From assembly GCF_025857195.1 (NCBI RefSeq), contig NZ_CP109788.1:124001-188000 (forward strand): a stretch of DNA of 64,000 bases, read 5' to 3'. The translations under genes and the position numbers were made by a program. Position 1 is the stretch's first letter. Each line of letters starts with the position of its first letter. The notes below the pieces were generated by a model. It did no database searches and was not told the DNA's origin. It was given only the letters and a program-made list of their open reading frames with translations. The DNA is from Leisingera thetidis (lineage in GTDB: Bacteria > Pseudomonadota > Alphaproteobacteria > Rhodobacterales > Rhodobacteraceae). Below are positions 18,341 through 26,643 of the stretch, in pieces.

Positions 18341-19077
18341 CCCATGAAACCCGCACACGCGCGAAAATCGGCGTGCTGGTGCCCTTCACCAACACCAATC
18401 TCGAAGCCGACATGATGCTGATGCGCTGCCCGGACACCACGGTGCACTTCCAGCGCATCGGCGGTTATGACGTGGACGAAATCCCGGGTTCCGGCCAGAT
18501 GGCGGGGCTGGGGGCTTCCGACATCAGCCACGATTTGCGGATGATCTCCGGCGTGCGCCCCGACGTGGTGCTCTACGGCTGCACCTCGGCGACGCTCACG
18601 CATGGCCCCGGGTTCGACGCGGATCTGGCGCAGCGGATCAAGGCGGGCTCCGGCGCCATTTCCCTCACCGCTGCCGGGTCGCTGGTGGCGGGGATCAAGG
18701 CTATCGGAGCCGCCAGGGTGGGCTTCTCCTCCCCCTATCTAGGGGAGATCAACACCCAGGCGGTGGACTTCCTGGCCGCAAACGGCATCGAAACAGTGGC
18801 CTGCGCCGATATCGGCCGCGCGCTCGGCAACTACGGTCAGGGCGAACTCACCCCGGAGGAGGTGTTCGATCTCGCCTGCCAGGCCGATCACCCGGAGGCC
18901 GAAGCCATCGTGCTCAGCTGCACTGACATGCGCGCGGTCGAGGCGGTGGAGCGGATCGAAGCGCACTTGGGCAAGCCGGTGGTTACTTCCAATCAGGCGA
19001 TGATGTTCTGCCTGATGCAGGCGCTGGCGCTGCCGCGCCATGACAGGCTGCCCGGCCGGCTATTCAGCCGCCTTTAA
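18337..19077 (+). CDS. Asp/Glu racemase superfamily protein, maleate isomerase-like
   Basis: 246 aa, start overlapping the aminotransferase stop by 4 bp. It has the two-Cys architecture of the superfamily: Cys82 in YGCTSAT and Cys195 in LSCTDMRA. The opening KIGVLVPFTNTNLEAD matches the maleate cis-trans isomerase/arylmalonate decarboxylase branch rather than true aspartate racemases. It would isomerise, racemise or decarboxylate a dicarboxylate or N-substituted amino acid in the cytosol. It is the last gene of the hyuA-hyuB-aminotransferase operon; a hairpin terminator follows at 19085. The branch assignment is from motif style and could shift with phylogeny. Confidence 0.82.
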   Translation: MTHETRTRAKIGVLVPFTNTNLEADMMLMRCPDTTVHFQRIGGYDVDEIPGSGQMAGLGASDISHDLRMISGVRPDVVLYGCTSATLTHGPGFDADLAQRIKAGSGAISLTAAGSLVAGIKAIGAARVGFSSPYLGEINTQAVDFLAANGIETVACADIGRALGNYGQGELTPEEVFDLACQADHPEAEAIVLSCTDMRAVEAVERIEAHLGKPVVTSNQAMMFCLMQALALPRHDRLPGRLFSRL

Positions 19078-19084
19078 TGGAAAA

Positions 19085-19110
19085 AGCCAGGGCGTTCCGG
19101 AGCCTTGGCT
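19085..19110. terminator. Bidirectional intrinsic terminator after the hydantoinase operon
   Basis: Arms AGCCAGGGC (19085-19093) and GCCTTGGCT (19102-19110) form a 9-bp stem with one G-T pair and an 8-nt loop. It is preceded by A5 and followed by CTTTCATCTTT, so it can act from both sides of these convergent operons. Confidence 0.65.
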
Positions 19111-19141
19111 CTTTCATCTTTCCAAATATACTCCGGGGAGC

Positions 19142-19161
19142 GCGAGGGGCCGGCCCCTCGC
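19142..19161. repeat. 20-bp perfect GC-rich palindrome (extragenic element)
   Basis: GCGAGGGGCCGGCCCCTCGC is its own reverse complement. It follows an ATATACTCCGGGGAG tract just after the terminator. This layout resembles the extragenic palindromic elements I associate with Roseobacter-clade gene ends, but no second copy is obvious in this window. Confidence 0.5.
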
Positions 19162-19171
19162 ACCGGCCCCT

Positions 19172-20719
19172 TCAAGGCTCGCCGGAGCCGATTTCCCCGC
19201 GCCGCTTCGCCACATAGGCCTCCAGCTCTTCGCGGATTGCCGGGTCCATTGCCGGCTCCTCGTAATCCCGCAGCGCCTGCTGCCACAGCCCGGTTGCCCG
19301 CTGCAGGGCATCCTTGGCGCCGGCTGCCTCCCAGTTCTCATAATTCTGCCAATCCGACAGCATCGGGCGGTAAAACGCGGTCTCATAGCGCGCCATCGTG
19401 TGCGCGGCGCCAAAGAAATGGCCGCCGCTGGGCACCGACTGGATCGCGTCAAAGCCCAGTTCGTCCGTGTCGAACTTCATCGGCTTCAGGAACTCGATCA
19501 TGTTCTGGATGATCTCCACATCCAGGATGAACTTCTCATAAGACGCCGTCAGCCCGCCCTCCAGCCAGCCGGCCGCGTGATAGACGATATTGGCACCGCC
19601 CAGCACTGCGCCCCAGGTGCCCATCATGGTCTCATAAGCCGCCTGCAGGTCCACCGCGTTGGAGGCGTTGGCGTTGGAGGTCCGGTAAGGGATGCCATAA
19701 CGCCGCGCCAGCTGGCCGCCGACGATATTGGCTTTGGCGTTTTCCGGCGTCCCGAAGGCCGGCGCGCCGGAGCGCATGTCGACGTTGGAGGTGAAGGAGC
19801 CGTACATCACCGGCGTGCCGGGATTGACCAGCTGCGTCAGCACCACGCCGAACAGCGCCTCGGCGTTCTGCTGGGCCAGCGCCGCGGGCAGAGTGACAGG
19901 GGTCATCGCCCCCATCAGGGTGAACGGCGTCACCGTCACCGGCTGGCCGTATTCCGCCATCGCAATCAGCCCGTCGCCCATCGCATCGTCGAACAGCCGC
20001 GGCGAGTTCACCGAGATGATGGTGATCACACCCGGATCGCCTTTCATTTGCTCAGGCGTCTGGCCGCGGGAAATTGCCATCATGTTTATCCCGTCCATTG
20101 CCCGGCCGCGGCCGATGGCGGAGCAGTGGAAGGTGAGGTCCGAGTAGGTCAGGTTGGCCAGATAGGTGTCCAGATGGCGGTTGTTGGCGGGCAGCTCCAG
20201 CGGGGCTGTCACCTGGTTGCCGATCAGGTGGATGGCGTTGAAGTGATGCGCCAGCTTGATGAAGTTCTGGTAGTCGGTGAGGTTGCCCGAACGGCGTCCG
20301 CCCACGCAGTCATGCACGTTGGGCGGGCCGGCCACCAGGCCGAAGGTCACGTTGTTGCCGCCCATGGTGATCCGCTTGGCCGGGTTGCGCGCGGTCAGGG
20401 TGAACTCCGCCGGCACCGTTTCCAGCGCCGCGGCAACGATGCTTTCGTCGATGCGGATGGTCTTGCTGTCACGGTCGACGATGGCGCCGGCGGCCTCGAA
20501 GAGATCCATGACGTTATCGCCCATCACCCTTATGCCGGCCTCTGACAGGATCCGCATCGAGGTGGCGTGCAACTGGTCCATCTGGTCGGGGTTCAGCAGC
20601 TCGAACGGCGGGTAGGTGTTCTTCACCTGTTGCCACGGCAGCTGTTCGATGCTGCCGCCGGATCGGCTGGATTTGCCGCGGCGTCCGCCGCCGCGTCTTT
20701 CGCGTGCCATGTCGTTCAT
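19172..20719 (-). CDS. MttB-superfamily corrinoid methyltransferase, non-pyrrolysine
   Basis: 515 aa. It has a basic, Gly/Arg-rich N-terminal tail (residues 5-25) followed by the trimethylamine-methyltransferase (MttB) TIM-barrel pattern: HATSMRILSEAGIRVMGD, VTFGLVAGPPNVHD, TPFTLMGAMTPVTLPAALAQQNAEAL in split form, and PVMYGSF. The frame reads through without an amber codon, so this is a pyrrolysine-free relative (MtgB/glycine-betaine type), which transfers a methyl group from a quaternary or tertiary amine to a corrinoid protein. No corrinoid protein or methyltetrahydrofolate methyltransferase is beside it. It precedes the MmgE/PrpD gene's stop by 21 bp on the opposite side, so both minus-strand genes are probably co-transcribed from 22.1 kb. 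Confidence 0.87.
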   Translation of the reverse strand: MNDMARERRGGGRRGKSSRSGGSIEQLPWQQVKNTYPPFELLNPDQMDQLHATSMRILSEAGIRVMGDNVMDLFEAAGAIVDRDSKTIRIDESIVAAALETVPAEFTLTARNPAKRITMGGNNVTFGLVAGPPNVHDCVGGRRSGNLTDYQNFIKLAHHFNAIHLIGNQVTAPLELPANNRHLDTYLANLTYSDLTFHCSAIGRGRAMDGINMMAISRGQTPEQMKGDPGVITIISVNSPRLFDDAMGDGLIAMAEYGQPVTVTPFTLMGAMTPVTLPAALAQQNAEALFGVVLTQLVNPGTPVMYGSFTSNVDMRSGAPAFGTPENAKANIVGGQLARRYGIPYRTSNANASNAVDLQAAYETMMGTWGAVLGGANIVYHAAGWLEGGLTASYEKFILDVEIIQNMIEFLKPMKFDTDELGFDAIQSVPSGGHFFGAAHTMARYETAFYRPMLSDWQNYENWEAAGAKDALQRATGLWQQALRDYEEPAMDPAIREELEAYVAKRRGEIGSGEP

Positions 20720-20740
20720 CTTTCTGGTCAGTTTGCAGGC

Positions 20741-22093
20741 TTAGGTTTCCGGCGCGCCGTAGATCAGGCGGCCGAGATCGGAGAATTTGCTGTCCTGGCG
20801 GGTGAACCCCAGCACCGCATCGCGGATGCCTGCGGCGCGGGCCTCGCCCAGCACGGGGACGGCGAATTCCATGAATTTCCGCACCACGTCTTCCTGCGAG
20901 AATGGCGCTTCGGGTCCGCCGCGGGCGTGCACGTCGCCGGATTCGATCACCCGGCCGTCGGTCAGGGTGACCACCACATCGGCCACCCGGCAGGCGGGGA
21001 AGCGGACAGAATGGCGCGCGGCCTCAGCAACCGAGATCCGTTCGTGGATCGAGGCCACCAACGGGTCCGCCAGGCCTGCGCCGGAGATATGCTCGACCCC
21101 GATGCGGCCATAGGCCGCTTGCACCGCCACCGCAAAGCCCAGCGAATACTGTGCCTGGCTGGTGGTCGCGGGGATGCCGGAATAGAGGCAGGCGCTTTCG
21201 TGGAAGGTGTTGATGCGGATTCTGGCCAGCTGTTCGTGGTTCAGTCCGTACTCCAGCATCACCTGGCGCAACGCGTCGATCGGCGCATGGGCCCAGCGGC
21301 AGATCGGGTAGGGCTTCACGTACTGATGCTCCATCTGCCAGAAGCTGCCGAGGTCCTGCCAATGTTCGGCCACGCGGTCTTCCTCGAGGGTGATGGCGGG
21401 GGCACCGGTGAAACCCTTCTCGGCCAGCACCGCCGCCGACATTCCAACCATCGCGCCCCAGCCGGAGCCGTCATGCAGCATCGAGGGGTTGGCGATTTCG
21501 CGCATCATCTGGCTGCGGGGGCCGTGGAACTCGGCGATCCCCAGCGCTTCGCGCAGCTGGGCGCGGGACAGGCCGCGCATCCGGGCCGCCATCGCCGCCA
21601 CCCCCAGCGCGTTCCAGGCGCCGGATGTGTGGTAATCGCTGACCGTTGCGTGCAGCGACAGCGCGGCGCGGCCTGCCAGCTCATAGCCCAATGTGGTAAT
21701 GGCCAGCGCTTCCGGCCCGGAAAAATCCGGCACGGTTTCCGCCAGCGCCGCAATTGCCGGGATCACCACCACGCCGATATGGCCCTTGGTCGGGTAATAG
21801 CCGTCATGGCCGTCCAGGTTGTCGGTGGCAGTGGCGGCGGCATAGGCGGCGCCGGCAACACTCACCCTGCGGCCGTCGAACAGCATGCGCGCAGCCAACC
21901 CTTCCTCGCCGCAGCCGTAGAGCGCCACGGCAGTGTCGCGGGTGATGCGGCCGGCCTCCATCGGGGTGGCGCCGATGGTGATGCCCAGAGTGTCGAGGAA
22001 CATCAGCGCCGCCGCCTCGCGGGTGGTTTCCGGCAGGTCGCCAGGGGCGATGTCAAAGGTAAAGTCGGCGGCGCGGTCGAAGGTAGCGGTCAT
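20741..22093 (-). CDS. MmgE/PrpD-family protein
   Basis: 450 aa from the ATG at 22093 (MTATFDRAADF). An upstream in-frame Met at 22153 is possible but adds an uncharacteristic leader. Family features: the all-helical N-terminal domain with LDTLGITIGA, the DNLDGHDGYYPTKGHIGV segment holding conserved Asp/His, and KPYPICRWAHAPIDAL, which is the hallmark K-x-Y-P-x-C motif. Members include 2-methylcitrate dehydratase and cis-aconitate decarboxylase; many are uncharacterised. It is upstream of the MttB-like gene (21-bp gap) and divergent from the LysR at 22304. Likely substrate is a hydroxy-tricarboxylate or related acid, not determinable here. Confidence 0.87.
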   Translation of the reverse strand: MTATFDRAADFTFDIAPGDLPETTREAAALMFLDTLGITIGATPMEAGRITRDTAVALYGCGEEGLAARMLFDGRRVSVAGAAYAAATATDNLDGHDGYYPTKGHIGVVVIPAIAALAETVPDFSGPEALAITTLGYELAGRAALSLHATVSDYHTSGAWNALGVAAMAARMRGLSRAQLREALGIAEFHGPRSQMMREIANPSMLHDGSGWGAMVGMSAAVLAEKGFTGAPAITLEEDRVAEHWQDLGSFWQMEHQYVKPYPICRWAHAPIDALRQVMLEYGLNHEQLARIRINTFHESACLYSGIPATTSQAQYSLGFAVAVQAAYGRIGVEHISGAGLADPLVASIHERISVAEAARHSVRFPACRVADVVVTLTDGRVIESGDVHARGGPEAPFSQEDVVRKFMEFAVPVLGEARAAGIRDAVLGFTRQDSKFSDLGRLIYGAPET

Positions 22094-22303
22094 GGCGGCT
22101 CTCTCGCAGGGCGGTTTCCGCAACAGGCTAGGCTCAATGGCGGCAGGTGACACACAAATTAAAGGGGGTCTGAGGTGCGGGATATTTCGTGAATGGTGCG
22201 CTAGACGTCGTTTTCCGACCTCTCCGGGCCGCTAACTTCTGGGAATTGCAGCCCATTCCAAAGCATGGGAACATGGCCCCCGAAACCGCCAGCGGACTGC
22301 CTG

Positions 22304-23191
22304 ATGAAAAATCTCCCCCACCTGACATTCCTGCGCTCGTTCGAGGCCGCGGCGCGCTACCTGAGCTTCACCTCGGCGGCGGATGAGCTGAACTGCACCC
22401 AGTCGGCGGTTTCCAACCATGTGCGCAGCCTGGAGGAATTCATCGGCCGGCCGCTGTTCGTGCGCCACCCGCGGTCCTTGTCGCTGACGGATGTGGGCGA
22501 GGCCTATCTGCCCTCGGTGCGCCACGCGCTGCAGGAGATCGACAGCGCTACCCAGCTCTTGATCTCGCAAAGCCACAAGCGGGAGGTGGTGATCTCCTGC
22601 CCGGTCAGCCTGGCGGAGAAATGGCTGATCAGCGTGATCGAGGATTTCACCAAGGTGCACCCGGATATCGATCTGACCATTCACAGCACCATCTGGGTGG
22701 ATGTGGAGACCAACGTCTCCGACATTTCGATCACCATCAATCATGTCGATGATGTGATGGGGCCGGCGGTCAAACTGTGGGACGAAAAGCTGGCGCTGGT
22801 CTGTTCGCCGGACTACCGGGTTGGCAGCGAGGCGCTGACCCGGCCCGAACAGCTGCTGGAGGCCAAGCTGATCCATATCCTGGGCCGCCCGGTCTATTGG
22901 GAGAGGATCGCCAAGCACTACAACCTGTCGGGAATCGAGCTGAAAGGCGGTTTGCAGACCAATTCCTCCAACATGGGGCTGGAGTTTGCGGTCAATGCGC
23001 TGGGGAGCGTGGTGCTGCCGAAATCGCTGGTGCGTTCGCATGTGGAGGCCGGGCGGCTGGTGGAGCCGTTCGATTTCGACCTCGACTGCCCCTGGACCTA
23101 TTTCGCCACCTTCAAGGACAAGGCGGCGACGCCGTCGGTCAAGCATTTCAAGGCTTGGCTGCTGAAGGCGGCGGCGCAGATGGAGCTGTGA
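22304..23191 (+). CDS. LysR regulator, GcvA-like
   Basis: 295 aa. The start is at 22304 (MKNLPHLTFLRSFEAAARYLSF) and not at the longer in-frame ATG, because the HTH then begins at the usual residue. The winged HTH (about residues 6-65: SAADELNCTQSAVSNHVRSLE) is of the GcvA type, and the C-terminal two-lobed effector domain is complete. It diverges from the MmgE/PrpD-MttB pair, making that pair the likely target. Inducer unknown. Confidence 0.88.
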   Translation: MKNLPHLTFLRSFEAAARYLSFTSAADELNCTQSAVSNHVRSLEEFIGRPLFVRHPRSLSLTDVGEAYLPSVRHALQEIDSATQLLISQSHKREVVISCPVSLAEKWLISVIEDFTKVHPDIDLTIHSTIWVDVETNVSDISITINHVDDVMGPAVKLWDEKLALVCSPDYRVGSEALTRPEQLLEAKLIHILGRPVYWERIAKHYNLSGIELKGGLQTNSSNMGLEFAVNALGSVVLPKSLVRSHVEAGRLVEPFDFDLDCPWTYFATFKDKAATPSVKHFKAWLLKAAAQMEL

Positions 23192-23238
23192 GGGCGCGCG
23201 GAAACGGCGGGCCGCATTGATTTCCCGCCCGCTCGCGT

Positions 23239-23258
23239 GTATATACAACCATATATAC
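23239..23258 (+). promoter_or_regulatory. Operator of the antitoxin-toxin operon
   Basis: Perfect inverted repeat GTATATA-N6-TATATAC, an AT-rich island in GC-rich DNA, centred 23 bp before the antitoxin ATG and probably overlapping its -10 region. This is the expected position for autorepression by an AbrB-type antitoxin. Confidence 0.65.
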
Positions 23259-23271
23259 GGAAGGTGCCTCC

Positions 23272-23496
23272 ATGATTGAGACCAAGATCAGGAAAGTCGG
23301 AAACTCTGCCGTCATCACGCTGACGACGGAGATGCTCACCATGCTGGACGCCAAGGAAGGCGATACGCTGTTTGTGGTACGCGGCGATGACGGCAGCCTT
23401 AGGGTGATGGCGCATGATCCGTCGGTGGCCGAGGCGCTGGCGGCGGCCGAGATCGTGATGGATGAGAACCGCGACCTGCTGCAGGCGCTTGCGTGA
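23272..23496 (+). CDS. AbrB/MazE-type antitoxin
   Basis: 74 aa. The N-terminal swapped-hairpin (SpoVT-AbrB) DNA-binding domain is visible as KIRKVGNSAVITLTTEML with the KEGDTLFVV second strand pair. The C-terminal acidic helix (AEIVMDENRDLLQAL) is the toxin-neutralising tail. Its stop overlaps the GTG of the toxin gene. It is expected to repress the operon through the palindrome at 23239-23258 and to block the Doc toxin. The AbrB-plus-Doc pairing is a known alternative to Phd-Doc. Confidence 0.85.
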   Translation: MIETKIRKVGNSAVITLTTEMLTMLDAKEGDTLFVVRGDDGSLRVMAHDPSVAEALAAAEIVMDENRDLLQALA

Positions 23497-23879
23497 GCAA
23501 ATACACATGGGTGCCGCTGGCGGCGGTTATCATCATTCATGACCGGCAGATTTCGCGCCACGGCGGCGCTGCCGGAATGCGCGACAAGGCGCTTTTGGAG
23601 ATGGGCTGTGCCCGCGCGATGAACCTTGCGGCCTATTCGGATGCGGGTGTGGCAGAGGTTGCCGCTGCTTATGCGTTTGGCATTGCCAAGGCGCACGCCT
23701 TTGTCGATGGCAACAAGCGCACGGCCTTTGTGACCGCTGTGACCTTTCTGCGGCTGAACGGATACCAGTTCCGCCCTGATCCGCTTGCGGGCGTGCGGAT
23801 GATGGAAGACCTCGCCACCGGCGATGTGGATGAGGCGGCGTTTGCGGAGTGGCTTACGGCCGGGATGCAGCCGTTATAG
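23493..23879 (+). CDS. doc: Doc-type Fic-fold toxin
   Basis: 128 aa starting at GTG 23493, overlapping the antitoxin stop (GTGA). The Doc/Fic active-site motif is present as H68-A-F-V-D72-G-N74-K75-R76, the HxFx[D/N]xNKR variant of Doc kinases. Doc phosphorylates a Thr of elongation factor Tu and so halts translation. Short length and the lack of a beta-flap extension favour Doc over AMP-transferring Fic proteins. All catalytic residues are intact, so the pair is probably functional. Confidence 0.9.
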   Translation: MSKYTWVPLAAVIIIHDRQISRHGGAAGMRDKALLEMGCARAMNLAAYSDAGVAEVAAAYAFGIAKAHAFVDGNKRTAFVTAVTFLRLNGYQFRPDPLAGVRMMEDLATGDVDEAAFAEWLTAGMQPL

Positions 23880-23916
23880 CTCTGTCTAACGGGTAAGTTC
23901 CGCCCGGACGAAGGCC

Positions 23917-23980
23917 GGGCAGCGCCCGACCCTCCCCACGGGAGGGCGCTTTCGCACCCACCCAGGGTCGGGCGCTGCCC
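23917..23980. repeat. 17-bp perfect inverted repeat with nested hairpin
   Basis: Arms 23917-23933 and 23964-23980 (GGGCAGCGCCCGACCCT and its exact complement) flank a 30-nt centre. A competing hairpin CCCTCCC-CAC-GGGAGGG (23930-23946) overlaps the first arm. It lies between convergent genes (doc and the oxidoreductase), so it may terminate both. Its length and mutually exclusive folds exceed a plain terminator. Confidence 0.7.
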
Positions 23981-24010
23981 TTGGCGCTGTAGTTCTACCC
24001 TTCCGAATGC

Positions 24011-26428
24011 TCAGGCGCGCAGGCGTGCGCCGGAGGGGTCGAAGGCTGCCGCTTCCAAGATCCGCGCCTTATGCGGCTTGCCGAGGATGAACACCTCGAC
24101 CTCGTCGCCCGGTTTGGCAACTGCCGGGTTGGCATATCCCAGCGCCAGCGACTTGCCGACCGAGTAGCCATAGGCGCCCGAGGTGACCCGGCCCACCGGC
24201 TTGCCGTCCGGTGTGAAGATGGGCTCGCCGCCGGAGGCATCGGCATCATTCACCGCGTCGATCTCAAAGGCCGACAGCACCTCGCGCGGGGCGTTGTCCT
24301 TGACCTTCAGATAGGCGTCCTTGTTGAGGAAGTCCTTGTCCAGCTTGATGAGTCCGGCAAGCCCCACCTCCTGCGGCCAGTATTCCTGGCTGTATTCGCG
24401 GCCCCAGGAGCCATAGCCCTTCTCGATCCGCAAAGATCCGAGCGCCCGGCCGCCGACCGGGCCGCCGCCGAATTCCTTGGCGGCTTCCAACAGCGCCGCG
24501 TAGAGCTTGACCTGATCCTCTTCGGCGCAGTGCAGTTCCCAGCCGAGATCGCCGGTGAAGGAGACGCGGATCGCCAGGCATTCCACCCCCGCCACGTCGA
24601 TGGTGCGTGAGCCCATGAAGCGGAAGGCTTCATTTGACAGGTTCTCATTGGTCAGCCGCTGCAGCATGCCGCGCGACTTGGGACCGGCCACGTTGAAGCC
24701 CGCGATGCGGTTGGTGGCGACCTCAAACGTGGTGCCTTCCGGCAGCTCGACCATGTTGAAGAAGCGCTGGTGATAGCGTTCCGCCATGCCGGAGCCGACC
24801 ATCATGTATTCGTCATCCGCGACCTTGGTGATGGTGAAATCGCCGGCCACGCCGCCGCGCACCGAGATCAGCGGGGTGAGGCAGGAGCGGCCCACTTCTG
24901 TGGGCACCTTGTTGGCGACCAGCTTGTCCAGCCATTCAAACGCACCGGGGCCTTTGATCACGTAGTTGGCGAAGTTCGAGATGTCGATCACGCCGACGTT
25001 TTCGCGCAGCATACTGACCTCGCGGCCCACCGGTTCCCACCAGTTCTGTCGGGTGAAGCTGTTGGTGTCCTGGGTGCCGGGTGTGCCGGAGAACCACAAG
25101 GGATGCTCCCAGCCGCAGTTGAGGCCAAAGACGCAGCCCAGTTTCTTTTGCAGCTCGTAGGCGGGACGCACACGGGCCGGGCGGCCGGCGCTGCGTTCCT
25201 CGTTCGGAAAATGGATGGCGAAGCGGTGGGCGTACTGGTCCTCGACCCGGGCCTTGGTGAATTTCTTGTCGGCCCAGTCGCCAAAGCGAGCCAGATCCCA
25301 GGCGAACATGTCATATTGCGGCTCGCCCTCGATCATCCATTGCGCGGCCAGCAGGCCGAGGCCGCCGGACTGCGAGAAGCCGGGGATGATGCCGGTGCAG
25401 CAGAAGTAGTTTTTCAGCTCTGGCACCGGCCCCCAGATGGCGTTGGAGTCGGGCGACCAGATCATCGGGCCATTGATCACGCGCTTGACGCCGGCAGTTT
25501 CGGCACAAGGCACGCGTTCGGTGGCGCGGATCACGTTCTCCATGATCCGGTCCAGATCGTCGGGGAACAGTTCATGGGCAAAGTCCAGCGGGGTGCCGTC
25601 CTCGGCCCAGAACCGCATGTCCTTTTCATAGGCGCCGATCAGGAAGCCGTTGCCCTCCTGGCGGAAGTAGTATTCGCCGTCGCGGTCGGCGATCGAGGGC
25701 AGCCGGCGGCCCAGCTTGGCGACCTCGTCGATGGATTCTGTTACGAAATACTGGTGCTCGGTCGGCTGCAAGGGCAGGGTAAGGCCCGCCATGGCCGCCA
25801 CTTCGCGGCCCCAGAGGCCGCCTGCGTTCACCACCCACTGGGTGTGGATATCGCCCTTTTCAGTTTTCACGATCCAGCTGCCGTCGGGCTGCTGTTCGGT
25901 GCCGATAACCGGGCAGAAGCGTTCGATCTGTGCGCCCATGGCGCGGGCGCCGGCGGCGTAGGCCATGGTGACGCCCGAGGGGTCCACATTTCCGCCATCG
26001 GGTTCGAACATGATGCAGCGGATGTCGTCGAACTGCGCCAGCGGGTGCAGCTCCTTGGCCTGCTCGCGGCTGACCTCATGGAAGTTCAAACCGTAGTATT
26101 TCGCCTTGGCTTCCTGCAGGCGCAGCTGGTGCTCGCGCTCCTCGGTCTTGGCCAGATACAGGGAGCCGGGCTGGAACACGCCGCAGCCCTGGCCGGTTTC
26201 CTTTTCCAGCTCTTTATACAGGTTCATGGTGTAGTGCTGGACGCGGGTGACGTTGTTGTTGTCGTGCAGCCCGTGGATGTTGGCCGCCGCGTGCCAGGTG
26301 GAGCCTGCGGTCAGCTCATCGCGTTCCAGCAGCACCACGTCTTTCCAGCCGAGTTTCGCCAGGTGGTAGAGGATCGAGCAGCCGACCAGCCCGCCGCCGA
26401 TGACAACTGCCTGTGCATGGGTTTTCAT
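24011..26428 (-). CDS. Dimethylglycine/sarcosine dehydrogenase-like FAD-GcvT protein
   Basis: 805 aa. The N-terminal DAO-type FAD domain (residues 1-390) has the VVIGGGLVGCSILYHLA nucleotide motif and STWHAAANIHGLHD, containing the His that in dimethylglycine dehydrogenase can hold FAD covalently. A linker of the FAO_M type is followed by the GcvT tetrahydrofolate-binding domain (about 430-800; GVIDISNFANYVIKG, VSFTGDLGWELHC, GLAGLIKLDKDF). Such enzymes oxidatively demethylate dimethylglycine, sarcosine or related N-methyl amines and pass formaldehyde to tetrahydrofolate. It is a single transcription unit. Together with the MttB-like protein nearby it supports methylamine or betaine use, a common Roseobacter trait. 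Exact substrate uncertain. Confidence 0.9.
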   Translation of the reverse strand: MKTHAQAVVIGGGLVGCSILYHLAKLGWKDVVLLERDELTAGSTWHAAANIHGLHDNNNVTRVQHYTMNLYKELEKETGQGCGVFQPGSLYLAKTEEREHQLRLQEAKAKYYGLNFHEVSREQAKELHPLAQFDDIRCIMFEPDGGNVDPSGVTMAYAAGARAMGAQIERFCPVIGTEQQPDGSWIVKTEKGDIHTQWVVNAGGLWGREVAAMAGLTLPLQPTEHQYFVTESIDEVAKLGRRLPSIADRDGEYYFRQEGNGFLIGAYEKDMRFWAEDGTPLDFAHELFPDDLDRIMENVIRATERVPCAETAGVKRVINGPMIWSPDSNAIWGPVPELKNYFCCTGIIPGFSQSGGLGLLAAQWMIEGEPQYDMFAWDLARFGDWADKKFTKARVEDQYAHRFAIHFPNEERSAGRPARVRPAYELQKKLGCVFGLNCGWEHPLWFSGTPGTQDTNSFTRQNWWEPVGREVSMLRENVGVIDISNFANYVIKGPGAFEWLDKLVANKVPTEVGRSCLTPLISVRGGVAGDFTITKVADDEYMMVGSGMAERYHQRFFNMVELPEGTTFEVATNRIAGFNVAGPKSRGMLQRLTNENLSNEAFRFMGSRTIDVAGVECLAIRVSFTGDLGWELHCAEEDQVKLYAALLEAAKEFGGGPVGGRALGSLRIEKGYGSWGREYSQEYWPQEVGLAGLIKLDKDFLNKDAYLKVKDNAPREVLSAFEIDAVNDADASGGEPIFTPDGKPVGRVTSGAYGYSVGKSLALGYANPAVAKPGDEVEVFILGKPHKARILEAAAFDPSGARLRA

Positions 26429-26643
26429 GCCTGTGTTTCCCTTGCCTGCGCCTCTGGCACGGCACGCCCCGCAGGCTGGGGAGAGCCGTCAAATTCTTCC
26501 CGGCGAGACTAGCGGCGGCGGCGAGGGATGACCCGTGAAGAATTCAGACCCAATGCCCTTGGATTCGATGGGTCATCTGCGATGCCCGCTGATAGGGCTC
26601 TTGGGGAAGCAGGGCCGCAACCAGGTGCCATCGCGAGGGGGAT

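Noticed and set aside
19040..22150. Two long plus-strand frames (19040-20545 and 20567-22150) across the MttB and MmgE/PrpD genes
   Set aside because: Both are antisense to genes with clear family motifs and have shadow-like composition.
23917..23980. CRISPR-like interpretation of the inverted repeat
   Set aside because: Only one dyad with no regularly spaced direct repeats and no cas genes. It is a hairpin element.
24770..26512. 580-codon plus-strand frame
   Set aside because: Antisense to the FAD-GcvT oxidoreductase; no motif of its own.
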